A stretch of DNA of 58,721 bases. Source: Planctomycetota bacterium (GTDB lineage: Bacteria; Planctomycetota; Planctomycetia; Isosphaerales; Isosphaeraceae). Location: positions 1 to 58,721 of the forward strand of contig JAQGHR010000050.1 in assembly GCA_028291545.1 (NCBI GenBank), written 5' to 3'. Shown here piece by piece: positions 1 to 9,224 of this stretch. Numbering within the stretch: position 1 is the first letter of the stretch; the number at the start of each line of letters is the position of its first letter. Below the pieces are notes generated by a model. That model was not told where the DNA came from, made no database searches, and saw only the letters and a list, made by a program, of their open reading frames with translations. The translations under genes were made by a program, and so were the position numbers.

Positions 1-44
1 GTCGGCGCCGGGAGTCTGTCCAGTCGGAGACTCCCGGCGCCGAC
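1..44. terminator. Perfect 17-bp hairpin downstream of glgB
   Basis: Positions 1-17 and 28-44 are exact reverse complements, with a 10-nt loop at 18-27. The GC-rich stem lies 30 nt past the glgB stop, which reads on the minus strand. No U-tract can be judged because the window ends here. It could be a transcription terminator or the end of a dispersed palindrome like others in this window; the stem may extend beyond the edge. Confidence 0.5.
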
Positions 45-74
45 GCGACCGGGCTCGCCAAGAAGACGCCTCCT

Positions 75-2324
75 CTACGTACTCTTCTTCAGGAACAGTA
101 CACCCAGGGGAGGGATCGTCAACTCCAGGTGGAACGGCCGACCGGCGTGGGGCTCGTGACGGGCCCAGGAGCCGCCGTGGTTGCCCACGTTCGAGCCGCC
201 GTAGGCGTCGGAGTCGGTGTTGAGGATCTCGCGATAAAACCCGCCGGACGGGACGCCGATCCGGTAGCCGTGCCGGACCACGGGCGTGAAGTTGCAGACG
301 ACGATGACCTCATCGTCGGGGACGCGGCCGCGCCTGAGGAACGCCAGGACGCTGTTCTCCCAGTCGTGAAGCTCCAGCCATTCGAAGCCGGTCCACTCGA
401 AATCGACCTGATAGAGCGCGGGCTCGGACTGGTACAGGCTGTTCAGGTCCGAGACGAGCTTCTGAATGCCCCGGTGGGACTCCCATTCGAGCAGGTGCCA
501 ATCGAGGCTGTGATCGTGCTTCCACTCGCGCCACTGGGCGATCTCGTCGCCCATGAACAGGAGCTTCTTGCCGGGATGGCCCCACATGTAGCCGTACAGG
601 AGCCGCAGATTCGCGAACTTCTGCCAGAGGTCGCCGGGCATCTTGTCCAGCAACGACCCCTTGCCGTGGACGACCTCATCGTGTGACAGCGGAAGCAGGA
701 AGTTCTCGGTGAAGGCGTAGATCAGGCTGAAGGTCAGCGCGCCGTGCTCGTACTTGCGATAGACGGGGTCTTTCGACATGTACACGAGCGTGTCGTTCAT
801 CCAGCCCATGTTCCACTTCAGGCTGAACCCCAGGCCACCGAGGTAGGTGGGGCGCGAGACGCCCGACCAGCTCGTCGATTCCTCCGCCGCGGTGAGGATG
901 CCGGGATGATACTGGTGGCAGAGCTCGTTCAATTTCTTGAGGAAGTCGATCGCCGCGAGGTTCTCATTGCCCCCGAACTCATTCGGCAGCCACTCGCCGG
1001 CCTCGCGCGAATAGTCGAGGTAAAGCATTGAGGCGACAGCGTCCACCCGGAGGCCGTCGATATGGTAGCGCTCGAGCCAGAACAGGGCGTTGCCGAACAG
1101 GAAGTTGCGGACCTCGGCGCGGCCGTAGTTGAAGATCTTCGTGCCCCAGTCGCGATGCTCGCCCATCCGGGGATCTTCGTGCTCGTACAGGTGCGTGCCG
1201 TCGAAGAAGCCCAGGCCGTGAACGTCGCGGGGGAAGTGGGCGGGCACCCAGTCCAGGATCACGCCGTAGCCGTGCTGGTGGAGCTTGTCGATGAAGTACG
1301 CGAAATCGTCGGGCGTGCCGAACCGCGACGTCGGCGCGAAGTAGCCGACCGGCTGATAACCCCAGGAGCCGTCGAACGGATGCTCGCTGATCGGCATCAG
1401 CTCGATGTGGGTGAAGTGGAGCTCGTCGAGATAGGCGACCAGGTCGTCGGCCAGCTCGCGATAATTGAGGAATCGGTTGGCGTCCTCGGGCTTGCGCTTC
1501 CAGGAGCCGAGGTGGCACTCGTAGATCGAGATCGGGGCGTCGAGCGACTGCTTCTTGGCCCGCTCGGCCATCCAGGTCTGGTCGTGCCATTCGAAGTGAG
1601 TGATATCCCAGACGATGGAGGCGGTCCTCGGCCTGGCCTCGGCCGCGAATCCGTATGGGTCGGCCTTGGCAACGAGGTAGTTGGAGTGCCGGCTCTTGAT
1701 CTCGAACTTGTAGACCTCGCCCTGCGAGAGATCCGGGATGAAAATTTCCCACAATCCGCCGGTGCCGCAATTGCGCAGGGGGTGGCGACGCCCGTCCCAG
1801 TGGTTGAAGTTGCCGGAGACGCTGACCCGGAGCGCATTGGGCGCCCAGACCGCGAAATGGACGCCCTTGAACCCCTCGTGCGTGATCAGGTGGGCGCCGA
1901 GCTTCTCGTAATTGTTGTAGTGCGTCCCCTCGGCCAGGAGGTGGAGATCGAAATCGGTCAGGACCGGGCCGAACCGATAAGGATCGACGAAGTCCCAGGC
2001 ATGCCCGTCGTGATTCTCGACCGCCAGGCGATAGGGCATCTCGCGCGACCGCCCCGGGAAGGTCGCGACGAACATGCCATCCGGGTGGAGCATTTCCATC
2101 GGGACGCGGACGCCCGGCTCACCCTTCGTCAGGTCAACGACCCAGGCCTTGCCCGCTTCCGGCAAGAAGGCGCGAATGATCAGCGCCTTGGCTCCCTTGA
2201 CGGTTATCTCGTGAGGCCCGAGGACACCGAACGGGTCCCAATGCGCCGAGTGGATGATCAGGTCGATGTCCTGGCTGGACGTGGTCGGTACGGCGGCGGC
2301 GGGCACAGCGGGCAGGGTCGACAT
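75..2324 (-). CDS. glgB: 1,4-alpha-glucan branching enzyme (GH13)
   Basis: Glycogen branching enzyme: cuts alpha-1,4-glucan and re-attaches the segment through an alpha-1,6 bond, in the cytoplasm. The 749-aa product has two N-terminal beta-sandwich (CBM48-type) regions, roughly residues 20-120 and 155-235, then the GH13 barrel and C-terminal all-beta domain. The catalytic residues are visible: Asp428 in GLRVDAV, Glu481 in TAAEEST and Asp549 in [12 protein letters not shown]; the 53-residue spacing of the first two equals that of E. coli GlgB (405/458). The ATG at 2324 is chosen because the upstream in-frame extension to 2387 is Arg/Pro-rich and does not resemble the family. Upstream, a weak promoter-like pair (TTGCAC, 16 nt, TATGCT at 2410-2383) can be seen. 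malQ lies 7 kb away, consistent with glycogen metabolism. Confidence 0.96.
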   Translation of the reverse strand: MSTLPAVPAAAVPTTSSQDIDLIIHSAHWDPFGVLGPHEITVKGAKALIIRAFLPEAGKAWVVDLTKGEPGVRVPMEMLHPDGMFVATFPGRSREMPYRLAVENHDGHAWDFVDPYRFGPVLTDFDLHLLAEGTHYNNYEKLGAHLITHEGFKGVHFAVWAPNALRVSVSGNFNHWDGRRHPLRNCGTGGLWEIFIPDLSQGEVYKFEIKSRHSNYLVAKADPYGFAAEARPRTASIVWDITHFEWHDQTWMAERAKKQSLDAPISIYECHLGSWKRKPEDANRFLNYRELADDLVAYLDELHFTHIELMPISEHPFDGSWGYQPVGYFAPTSRFGTPDDFAYFIDKLHQHGYGVILDWVPAHFPRDVHGLGFFDGTHLYEHEDPRMGEHRDWGTKIFNYGRAEVRNFLFGNALFWLERYHIDGLRVDAVASMLYLDYSREAGEWLPNEFGGNENLAAIDFLKKLNELCHQYHPGILTAAEESTSWSGVSRPTYLGGLGFSLKWNMGWMNDTLVYMSKDPVYRKYEHGALTFSLIYAFTENFLLPLSHDEVVHGKGSLLDKMPGDLWQKFANLRLLYGYMWGHPGKKLLFMGDEIAQWREWKHDHSLDWHLLEWESHRGIQKLVSDLNSLYQSEPALYQVDFEWTGFEWLELHDWENSVLAFLRRGRVPDDEVIVVCNFTPVVRHGYRIGVPSGGFYREILNTDSDAYGGSNVGNHGGSWARHEPHAGRPFHLELTIPPLGVLFLKKST

Positions 2325-2428
2325 GGTCGTGTTGGTCTCTTCGCGAGGTGCCGGGCGCGGTCGGGAACACTTTCTTCCCGGAAGCATATCGTACCACGCG
2401 CCCAGTGCAACACGTGCTTTCCGGGAGG

Positions 2429-4708
2429 TTACTCGTCGGTCACGCCCAGAAGGAACCCGTCGTGGACGGCGATCACGACCGCATTCTCGCCAGCATGCAA
2501 CCGCGCCGTGATGCGCTGGTTGCCAGGATGCCAGCCGGTCCAGACGGCGTTCCGGTGGATCATCTCACCGTTGAGCCAGATCGCGTCCACCATCCCACCG
2601 GTGCGGAAAACCACGGTCTTCTCGCGATCGACCGTGATGGTCGCCGATCCCTGATACGGCCCGTGGGGCGGGACCGAAGCCTTCAGCGACAGCGCATAGC
2701 CGCGACGGCGGTCCCACTCACGTTGCCAGGACGACTGGGGATTCGACTCCGGCAACGAGATCGTCTTGCCGTGCGCCACGCCTGGATCAATTCTTGAGGA
2801 CGCCGTCGCCGGATCGCGGACGGCGACCATCCGCCACTCCCGGATCAGGCCGGGGACCGGTTCGATGGCCAGGTCGTCCGGGATGGCAACGTCGCGCGCA
2901 CCCAGCGCCTCGACCAGGGTCCGGGCCATGACGCGGTGGCCTTCCTTGTTCGGGTGGATGCCGTCGGCCCCGAGTAACGGATCGGCCCCGTCGGGGTTCT
3001 CCCGGAGCATCGCCCGATGGACGTCGGCGAGCGAAAGCCCGCGCCGGGCGGCAATCTCACGCACCAGATCGGCGAACCGGCTGATCCGTTGATTCGCCTC
3101 CTCGTGGGCCTTGCCCAGCGGCGTCGGCGGCAGGAGGACCACGGAGATCCCCTCGGCCTTCAGGCGATCGACAATCGCCACGACGGCCACTTCGAAGACC
3201 TGCGGCGGGGCCGATTTGAGCGCATCGTTGACCCCGGCGCTGATCGTGACGACCTCGGGACGAAGGGACAGGACGTCCCGATCCAACCTCGCGCGCATCG
3301 TCTCGGCCGAGTCCCCGCCGACACCCGCGTTCAGGAACGTCCAGCCCGACATTCCGGCGGCATCGAGCGCCTTCCACGCGAATTCGGGGTAGGCGAACTC
3401 GTCGGTGATCGAATCGCCCAGGCAGACCACCCGCCTCGGCGTCGGCGCCTTCGATTTCTCGGCCGCCTGGACCGCTGACGGGACCGGCGATTTCACCGGG
3501 GTGGGCGTGGCTGCGCTGGTCGTGGGTTCGATCGGGGGCGGATCGGGAAGGCCCGAGGGCGGGCGCAATATCACTTCCGCCAGGATCGGCCGGTGGTCCG
3601 AGCCGACGCGAGGGCCGACCCGGCACCGGGAGAATCGAGAGCCCTTGCTCGCCAGAATCCGGTCGATGCCGATCCAACTGGCTCGACTCGGCCGGGTGTA
3701 ACCATAACCCCAGCCGACTTCCTCGAAACCCGAGGGAAAGGACGCCCGAAGCTTGTGCATCATCGGACTATCGGGCGGCATGTTGAAATCGCCGGCGACG
3801 ACCGTGGGCAGGGTCGCCGTCTCGCCGAGAATCCGCAGGACCGAATCCGTCTGTTTCCATCGCCAATCGATGTACCGCCTCATCCCGGCGAAATCCCGGC
3901 GAAAGAGCCTGGCGAATCCGTAGGTCATCGTGGGCATGTGAACGCACGCCACCATCGCCTCTCGACCGTCGTCGAGTCGGACCGAAACCCGGGTCAGCTT
4001 CACGTCCCAGACGTCGGGCGCTTCGTAGGGGAGGTCCGAGAGGCCGTAGTCCTTGATGACGGGCAGATGGCTGAAGATCGAGCCTCCCGCGTTGCGGGTC
4101 CAGCCCGCGCGAGCGAAATAAGCGTCGAGGACCGGGTCGGGCCGAGCCTCCTGAAAGCAAACGACGTCGATTTTCTCGTCGCCGATCATCCGAACAAGCT
4201 CTTTCGAGGCCAGTTGACCCGACCCGCGATTCAGGCTCAAGACCCGGATTTTCAAACCTTCCGGCGACCCGGCGATCAGCGATCGAACCGGAAGGCACAG
4301 CCCCATGAGCGGCCCCAGGACGACCGCCAGGACGGCCCCATCGGCGAGCAGGAGCCTCCACCTCCGCCGCAGCCCGGCCCAGAGGATCAGCGGCGGGATC
4401 GGGAACAGGAAGATCCACCGAGGGGCGAACATCAAGACCGTCGCGGGCCACCAGCGATCGCCCAGGGTCTTGATCAATCCCAGCGCCACCAGCACGACGG
4501 CCGCGTAGCCCCACGTTGCCACCGCCACGCCTCGGCTCGATCGTTTCGCCTTCGGTACCGGCTTCGGTTGCGGGACGAACGCGGCCCGTCCGGCTTCCGG
4601 AGGCTTCGGCTCGCCGCAGCCGACGCACACGGTCAGGTAGGTTGCCCACGGGTTGGGCGTCTTGCATCGCGGGCATTGCCAGAAGTCGGGTTGGGAAGTC
4701 ACGGCCAT
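2429..4708 (-). CDS. Zinc-ribbon / membrane / EEP nuclease-like / SGNH hydrolase fusion protein
   Basis: A 759-aa multidomain protein. Residues about 10-36 hold two CxxC pairs (CPRC...CVGC) of a zinc-ribbon type. Three hydrophobic segments follow at about 60-140. Residues about 150-385 form an endonuclease/exonuclease/phosphatase (EEP) domain ([30 protein letters not shown]). After a Pro/Thr-rich linker comes an SGNH/GDSL hydrolase domain with [10 protein letters not shown] (Ser block), GVNDA (Asn block) and [10 protein letters not shown] (Asp-His block), and a C-terminal beta-rich tail. Both enzyme domains keep their signature catalytic residues, so both could be active. EEP domains act on phosphodiesters or phosphoinositides and SGNH domains on esters; the substrate is unknown. 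The stop is 104 nt upstream of the glgB start and the gene lies 42 nt after nadA, so it may be in one operon with either. Sidedness is unclear because the N-terminal zinc ribbon precedes the TM segments. Confidence 0.85.
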   Translation of the reverse strand: MAVTSQPDFWQCPRCKTPNPWATYLTVCVGCGEPKPPEAGRAAFVPQPKPVPKAKRSSRGVAVATWGYAAVVLVALGLIKTLGDRWWPATVLMFAPRWIFLFPIPPLILWAGLRRRWRLLLADGAVLAVVLGPLMGLCLPVRSLIAGSPEGLKIRVLSLNRGSGQLASKELVRMIGDEKIDVVCFQEARPDPVLDAYFARAGWTRNAGGSIFSHLPVIKDYGLSDLPYEAPDVWDVKLTRVSVRLDDGREAMVACVHMPTMTYGFARLFRRDFAGMRRYIDWRWKQTDSVLRILGETATLPTVVAGDFNMPPDSPMMHKLRASFPSGFEEVGWGYGYTRPSRASWIGIDRILASKGSRFSRCRVGPRVGSDHRPILAEVILRPPSGLPDPPPIEPTTSAATPTPVKSPVPSAVQAAEKSKAPTPRRVVCLGDSITDEFAYPEFAWKALDAAGMSGWTFLNAGVGGDSAETMRARLDRDVLSLRPEVVTISAGVNDALKSAPPQVFEVAVVAIVDRLKAEGISVVLLPPTPLGKAHEEANQRISRFADLVREIAARRGLSLADVHRAMLRENPDGADPLLGADGIHPNKEGHRVMARTLVEALGARDVAIPDDLAIEPVPGLIREWRMVAVRDPATASSRIDPGVAHGKTISLPESNPQSSWQREWDRRRGYALSLKASVPPHGPYQGSATITVDREKTVVFRTGGMVDAIWLNGEMIHRNAVWTGWHPGNQRITARLHAGENAVVIAVHDGFLLGVTDE

Positions 4709-4750
4709 CCCTGTGGAGAAGCGAGCGGGAGAAGGTGCAACTTACGCTCA

Positions 4751-5866
4751 TTACTTGACGTCGAGCATCCTCTCCAGGGCGACACGCGCCCAGTGTGTGG
4801 TCTCGTCGGGGACCTTGACGATATTCACCGGGGTCCCCTGGGCGATGTTGTCGAGCGACCAGGCCAGATGCGGCACGTCGATCCGGTACATCGTGGCGCA
4901 CATGCAGACCATCGGCGAGAGGAACATCACCGTCTTGTCGGGATTCTCGGCGGCGAGACGATTCACCAGGTGGAGTTCGGTGCCGACGGCCCAGGTGGAA
5001 CCGGCCGGGGCCTCGTTCACGGTCTTCAAGATGAACTCGGTCGAGCCCACGAGGTCGGCCGCATCGACCACCGACATCTGACATTCGGGATGCACCAGAA
5101 CCTTCACGTCCGGGTACTGCTGGCGGAACTGGGCCACGTGGGCGGGGCGGAACATCTGGTGGACCGAACAATGGCCGCGCCAGAGCAGCACCTTGCTCGC
5201 TCGCAGGGCCGCCTCGGAGTGACCGCCCATGGGCTCCGCGGGGTTCCACACGGGCATCTGCGCGAGCGGAATCCCCATCGCCCTGGCCGTGTTGCGGCCG
5301 AGGTGCTGGTCGGGGAAGAACAGGACTCGCTTTCGCTGCGCGAACGACCATTCGAGCACGGCGCGGGCGTTCGACGACGTGCAGACGATGCCGCCATGCC
5401 GCCCGCAGAAGGCCTTGAGGTCGGCGGCGGAATTGATGTAAGTGACCGGCGTCAGGTCGTCGGTGTCGATCACGTCCGAGAGGTCGCTCCAGGCGGCCTC
5501 CACGGCATCCAGGTCCGCCATGTCGGCCATGCTGCACCCGGCGGCCATGTCGGGCAGGATCACGTCCACCTCGGGCCGCGTCAGGATGTCGGCCGTCTCG
5601 GCCATGAAATGGACGCCGCAGAAGATGATCCAGCGGCACAGTTGGCTCTCCGCCGCCATCTGCGCAAGCTTGTAGCTATCCCCGCGCAAGTCGGCGAACT
5701 GGATGACCTCGTCCTGCTGGTAATGATGCCCGAGGATCAGCAAGGCTTCGCCCAGCTCCGCCTTCACCGAGCGAATCCTCGCCTCAAGTTCCGCGACCGG
5801 CGTGGTGCGATAGGGCTCGAAGGGCAGGGCGGAGGTCTCGATCGTCGTGAGGAGAGAAGCGGGCAT
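4751..5866 (-). CDS. nadA: Quinolinate synthase
   Basis: [4Fe-4S] enzyme that condenses iminoaspartate with dihydroxyacetone phosphate to give quinolinate in de novo NAD synthesis. The product is 371 aa, the longer (Bacillus-type) form. The early motif LGHHYQQDEV is the substrate-binding His region, followed by CGVHFMAET. Cys111 (AAGCSMAD), Cys233 (GHCSVHQMF) and Cys321 (VCMCATMY) fall at the positions of the three cluster ligands of the long form (B. subtilis 110/230/320, from memory). The ATG at 5866 is preferred over the longer ORF starting at 5926, whose extra 20 residues are not family-like. nadB and nadC are not in the window. A consensus TATAAT lies 78 nt upstream on the minus strand (see 5933-5960). 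Confidence 0.96.
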   Translation of the reverse strand: MPASLLTTIETSALPFEPYRTTPVAELEARIRSVKAELGEALLILGHHYQQDEVIQFADLRGDSYKLAQMAAESQLCRWIIFCGVHFMAETADILTRPEVDVILPDMAAGCSMADMADLDAVEAAWSDLSDVIDTDDLTPVTYINSAADLKAFCGRHGGIVCTSSNARAVLEWSFAQRKRVLFFPDQHLGRNTARAMGIPLAQMPVWNPAEPMGGHSEAALRASKVLLWRGHCSVHQMFRPAHVAQFRQQYPDVKVLVHPECQMSVVDAADLVGSTEFILKTVNEAPAGSTWAVGTELHLVNRLAAENPDKTVMFLSPMVCMCATMYRIDVPHLAWSLDNIAQGTPVNIVKVPDETTHWARVALERMLDVK

Positions 5867-5932
5867 GCGCGTGTCCCGTTGCGGAGCGAGGCACCACGTC
5901 GGCCGAACAAAGCCGCCAGGTGTCACGTAGCA

Positions 5933-5960
5933 GTCTCCAATGTATTATAGAGACGGAGAC
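5933..5960 (-). promoter_or_regulatory. Candidate nadA promoter -10 with flanking inverted repeat
   Basis: On the minus strand a perfect TATAAT lies at 5949-5944. It is bracketed by GTCTCC (5933-5938) and its exact reverse complement GGAGAC (5955-5960), with 22 nt centre to centre, which is two helical turns. No good -35 box is seen at 16-18 nt. An operator overlapping the -10 box of nadA is an inference. Confidence 0.3.
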
Positions 5961-6069
5961 GTCTGCAACGCACGGCTTCTTGAACTATCGACCAGGATTC
6001 GGTCATATTAAGCAGTAGATAGCTGGCCGCGCGACCAGGCGGGCCCAATCCGTCTCGGGAGGAGCCCGG

Positions 6070-7161
6070 ATGAGTGCCGTCCTGATCGTTGATGACAACC
6101 CGTCGGACCGCGCCTTATTCCGCGCCGTGCTGACGCGCGCCGGGTATGCGGTCCACGAGGTTGCTCGCGGGAGTGACGCCCTGGAGAAGGCCCGGGAGGT
6201 TCTCCCACACATCATCGTGCTGGACGTGAACCTGCCGGACACGGACGGCCACTCGGTTTGCCGTGACTTCCGAACCGATCCCCAGTTCGCCCCGGTGCCG
6301 ATCCTGATGCTGACGGTCCAGCATCATGAAGAAGATGTGATTGCGGGGCTGGAGGCCGGCGCCGATGACTACATCTCCAAGGATGAGGCCCCGCAGATCA
6401 TACTCGCGCGGGTCAAGCGATTGGTCCGCTATCGCCAGATGGCGACGGTCGCGTCGTTGAACGAGGGCCTGGCCCAGGTCGGTCGGCTCCTGGCCGGGAT
6501 CGTCCACGAGATTCGCGGCCCGCTGTCGGTGATCCGGGGCAATGCGGAGATCCTGAAACTCCAGCTCGGGGTCGGCAACGAGGCCGAGACCAGGATCGAG
6601 CCGATCATCCGCGGTTGCCAGCTCTTGCAGGTCCGCCTGGAGCACCTGATGGCCACCGTCCGGGGCGGTCCGGCGATGCTCATGGCCCAGGACGTCGGCC
6701 CCCTGGTGCGGGAGGCCGTCGATCTGTTCCACAAGGGGACCGACCCGCGCGCCGGCAAGATCGCGATCGTGGCCGAGACGGTCGGCGGGCTCCCCGCGGT
6801 CAAGGCCGACGGCGGCCGGTTGATCCAGGTCCTGTTGAACTTGCTCGGCAATGCGCATGAGGCCATCCTGGGCGATCGCAAGGAAGGCCGGATCTGCGTC
6901 CGGTCCGACCTCGGCCTGGGCGACGATGGGGACGGGGTGGTTGTCCAGGTCATCGACGACGGCCCGGGCATCCCCGCGACCCACCTGAGTCGGGTCTTCG
7001 AGCCGTTCTACACCACCAAGGCCACCGGCAGCGGTTACGGCCTTTACCTCGCCAGCGAGATCCTCCGCGAGCACGGAGGCCGCCTCTCCGCCCGCAACGG
7101 CGACGAGTGCGGCGCCTGCTTCACGATCTGGCTACCCCTGGCCACGGTGACCGCGCCATGA
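6070..7161 (+). CDS. Hybrid two-component protein: receiver domain followed by histidine kinase
   Basis: A 363-aa soluble protein in which a response-regulator receiver (residues 1-120) precedes a histidine kinase. The receiver has the acidic pair DD near residue 9, phospho-acceptor Asp52 (VLDVNLPD) and the Lys in ISKDEAP. The dimerisation/phosphoacceptor helix carries His146 in GIVHEIRGPLS, and the C-terminal HATPase has N (LLNLLGNAHEA), G1 (DDGPGIPAT) and G2 (GSGYGLYL) boxes. There is no sensory or membrane segment, so the receiver itself is probably the input: phosphorylation of Asp52 would tune the kinase. GGGAGGAG lies 6 nt before the ATG, a strong ribosome binding site. The stop overlaps the next kinase gene by 4 nt (ATGA), indicating coupled synthesis of the two proteins. 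Confidence 0.93.
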   Translation: MSAVLIVDDNPSDRALFRAVLTRAGYAVHEVARGSDALEKAREVLPHIIVLDVNLPDTDGHSVCRDFRTDPQFAPVPILMLTVQHHEEDVIAGLEAGADDYISKDEAPQIILARVKRLVRYRQMATVASLNEGLAQVGRLLAGIVHEIRGPLSVIRGNAEILKLQLGVGNEAETRIEPIIRGCQLLQVRLEHLMATVRGGPAMLMAQDVGPLVREAVDLFHKGTDPRAGKIAIVAETVGGLPAVKADGGRLIQVLLNLLGNAHEAILGDRKEGRICVRSDLGLGDDGDGVVVQVIDDGPGIPATHLSRVFEPFYTTKATGSGYGLYLASEILREHGGRLSARNGDECGACFTIWLPLATVTAP

Positions 7162-9194
7162 GCGCCAGGCTCGCTCGATTTCTGCGATTCGCCTCGGTGA
7201 TGCTCGCCTCGATGGCCCTGGGTGGCGCGATTGCGATCGTCTTGACGGGCGCGGTGATGACCGGGCCGATATCGCTCATCTTCATCGCGATGATCGCCCC
7301 GGTTTCCGTCCTCGCCTCGTATGTCGAGGCACGCGTTCAGGCCCGCGCCCGGAGTTCGGTCCCCGATGGCCTCCGCGTCGTCACAAGCTGGGTTGACGAG
7401 GCGGCCGAGTCGCTGAGCGATGCCGCCACCCCTCGGGATGTCGCCGAGGCGGATGCACTGGCGGCGGCCGTGGGGCGATTGCTCCACAAAGTCGCCTCCG
7501 CGCGCACGCCCTCGTTCCTTCCCAACCATCCCGTCAACCTCCAGGATTCTCGGATCACGCCGCTGCCCCGAGCATTGGCCCAGGTTCCTTCGCTGACTCG
7601 AAGCGGGCTGTTCGACACGTCGCTGAAGTTCGACCCCACGCTCGACCCGATGGCCTCTCAGGAATTCGCCTCGACCGGCGACGACATGATCGCGAGGCTC
7701 GATCCGGGCAGCTTCAAGTGGGTCGATTCCAGCCCCGCGGAGCAAGCCTTCCTGGGCTGGCCGTTGTCGCGGCTGCGGACCATGTCATACCTGGACATCG
7801 TCCACGCCGAACACCGCGATCTGGCGAGGGAACAGCTTCGCGCGGCACTCGTGAAGGGCGAGGCTCACAGCCTCATCTATCGCATCCGCACGGCGAGGGG
7901 TGAGGCCAGGGCCGTCGAGATCAACGCCTCCGTCCGATACGCCCAGGACAAGACCGTCGATCACCTGCGCTGCCACGTGACCGATGTCACCGAGCGCCTT
8001 CGCGCCAGCCGCGAGTTGCGGCGACGCACCAAGGAGCTGATCGCCGCCAACGAGCAGCTCATCCGGGCGAACAGGGAGCTGGAGGAGCTGAAGGACCGCT
8101 ACAGCGACCTCTATCAGAACGCGCCGGCCATGCATTTCAGCCTGGACGAGGCCGGGACGATCCTGGAATGCAACAAGACGCTCCTCACCACGCTCGGCTA
8201 TCGCCGCGAGGAGCTGATCGGCTGGCCGTACGTCACAATTTTGCCCGAGTGGCGGATTCCGGCCTTCGCCACGGCGTATTCGACGTACCTGAGCAGCGGT
8301 CAGGTCGAGGTCGAGAGCCGCTGGGTCAAGGCCGACGGCGTGATGATCGATGTCTGGGTCCGGGGCGTTGCCGTGTTCGATAGCGATGGCAAGCTTCTGC
8401 ACTCCCGGTCGATCGCGCAGGACATCACGGCACGCAAGGCCCTGGAATCGGAACTCCAGGAGAAGACGGCCCGGGTCGCCCGCGTGAACGACGATCTCGC
8501 GCGGCGGAACAAGGAGCTGGACGAGTTCTCCCACGTCGTCTCGCACGACCTGCAAGAGCCCGTGCGCTCGTTGCTCGGCTTCTCCAGAATCTTGATGGAA
8601 GACTACGGGGATCAGCTCGGCGAACAGGGTCGAGAACAGCTCCAGCATCTGATCGACGCTTCTCAACGGATGCGGGCGCTGATCCGCGATCTACTCAATC
8701 TCTCCCGCGCCGGCCAGGCGGCGGGGGAATTCGGCCCGGTGGATCTGCGCGCCGTGCTCGGCCAGATCCGCACCGATTTCGCCGCCATGATCGCCGAGCG
8801 ATCGGCCGACTTCCGGGTCCACGAGCCCTTGCCGACGGCCTGGGGAGATCGCGACCGCCTGGCCCAGATGCTCGGCAACCTCGTCGGCAACGCGCTCAAG
8901 TACCAGTTACCCGAGCTGCAACCGATCGTCGAGGTCTCCGCCACGCCCGGCGACTCGGGATCGGTCACAATCGCCGTGAAGGATAACGGGATCGGCATCG
9001 ACCCGAAGTTCCACACCAAGATCTTCCGGATCTTCCGCCGCCTCCACACCCGCGACGAGTTCGAGGGCACCGGCGCCGGCCTGGCCATCTGCGAGAAGAT
9101 CGTCCTCGCCCATGGCGGTCGGATCTGGGTCGAGAGCCAGGTCGGCTCCGGCGCGACGTTCTACGTGTACTTGCCGGGACCCTCGGGTGTGTGA
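7158..9194 (+). CDS. Membrane PAS-domain sensor histidine kinase
   Basis: A 678-aa sensor kinase. Two hydrophobic helices at about residues 9-50 anchor the N-terminus. Two PAS domains follow: the first (about 170-290) begins after IARLDPGSFKWVDS, and the second (about 315-440) contains APAMHFSLDEAG and HSRSIAQDITARK; they are joined by coiled coils. The HisKA helix has His463 in SHVVSHDLQEPVRS, a form common in phytochrome-like kinases. The HATPase domain has N (GNLVGNALKY), G1 (DNGIGIDPK) and G2 (GTGAGLAI) boxes. The ATG at 7158 lies inside the upstream stop (ATGA overlap); the longer in-frame ORF from 7107 would overlap by 55 nt. No transcription-factor response regulator is adjacent, so the output is unknown; phosphotransfer to Asp52 of the upstream protein is a plausible inference. 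Confidence 0.93.
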   Translation: MSARLARFLRFASVMLASMALGGAIAIVLTGAVMTGPISLIFIAMIAPVSVLASYVEARVQARARSSVPDGLRVVTSWVDEAAESLSDAATPRDVAEADALAAAVGRLLHKVASARTPSFLPNHPVNLQDSRITPLPRALAQVPSLTRSGLFDTSLKFDPTLDPMASQEFASTGDDMIARLDPGSFKWVDSSPAEQAFLGWPLSRLRTMSYLDIVHAEHRDLAREQLRAALVKGEAHSLIYRIRTARGEARAVEINASVRYAQDKTVDHLRCHVTDVTERLRASRELRRRTKELIAANEQLIRANRELEELKDRYSDLYQNAPAMHFSLDEAGTILECNKTLLTTLGYRREELIGWPYVTILPEWRIPAFATAYSTYLSSGQVEVESRWVKADGVMIDVWVRGVAVFDSDGKLLHSRSIAQDITARKALESELQEKTARVARVNDDLARRNKELDEFSHVVSHDLQEPVRSLLGFSRILMEDYGDQLGEQGREQLQHLIDASQRMRALIRDLLNLSRAGQAAGEFGPVDLRAVLGQIRTDFAAMIAERSADFRVHEPLPTAWGDRDRLAQMLGNLVGNALKYQLPELQPIVEVSATPGDSGSVTIAVKDNGIGIDPKFHTKIFRIFRRLHTRDEFEGTGAGLAICEKIVLAHGGRIWVESQVGSGATFYVYLPGPSGV

Positions 9195-9224
9195 GCGCCG
9201 GATGAGGACCTTTTCTTCAAGACA

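Noticed and set aside
1062..2654. 530-aa plus-strand open frame
   Set aside because: It runs antisense to glgB, whose catalytic motifs are intact, and has no recognisable sequence.
3593..5950. 785-aa plus-strand open frame
   Set aside because: It lies opposite nadA and the EEP/SGNH gene, is Arg/His/Pro-rich and has no domain; it is a GC-driven shadow.
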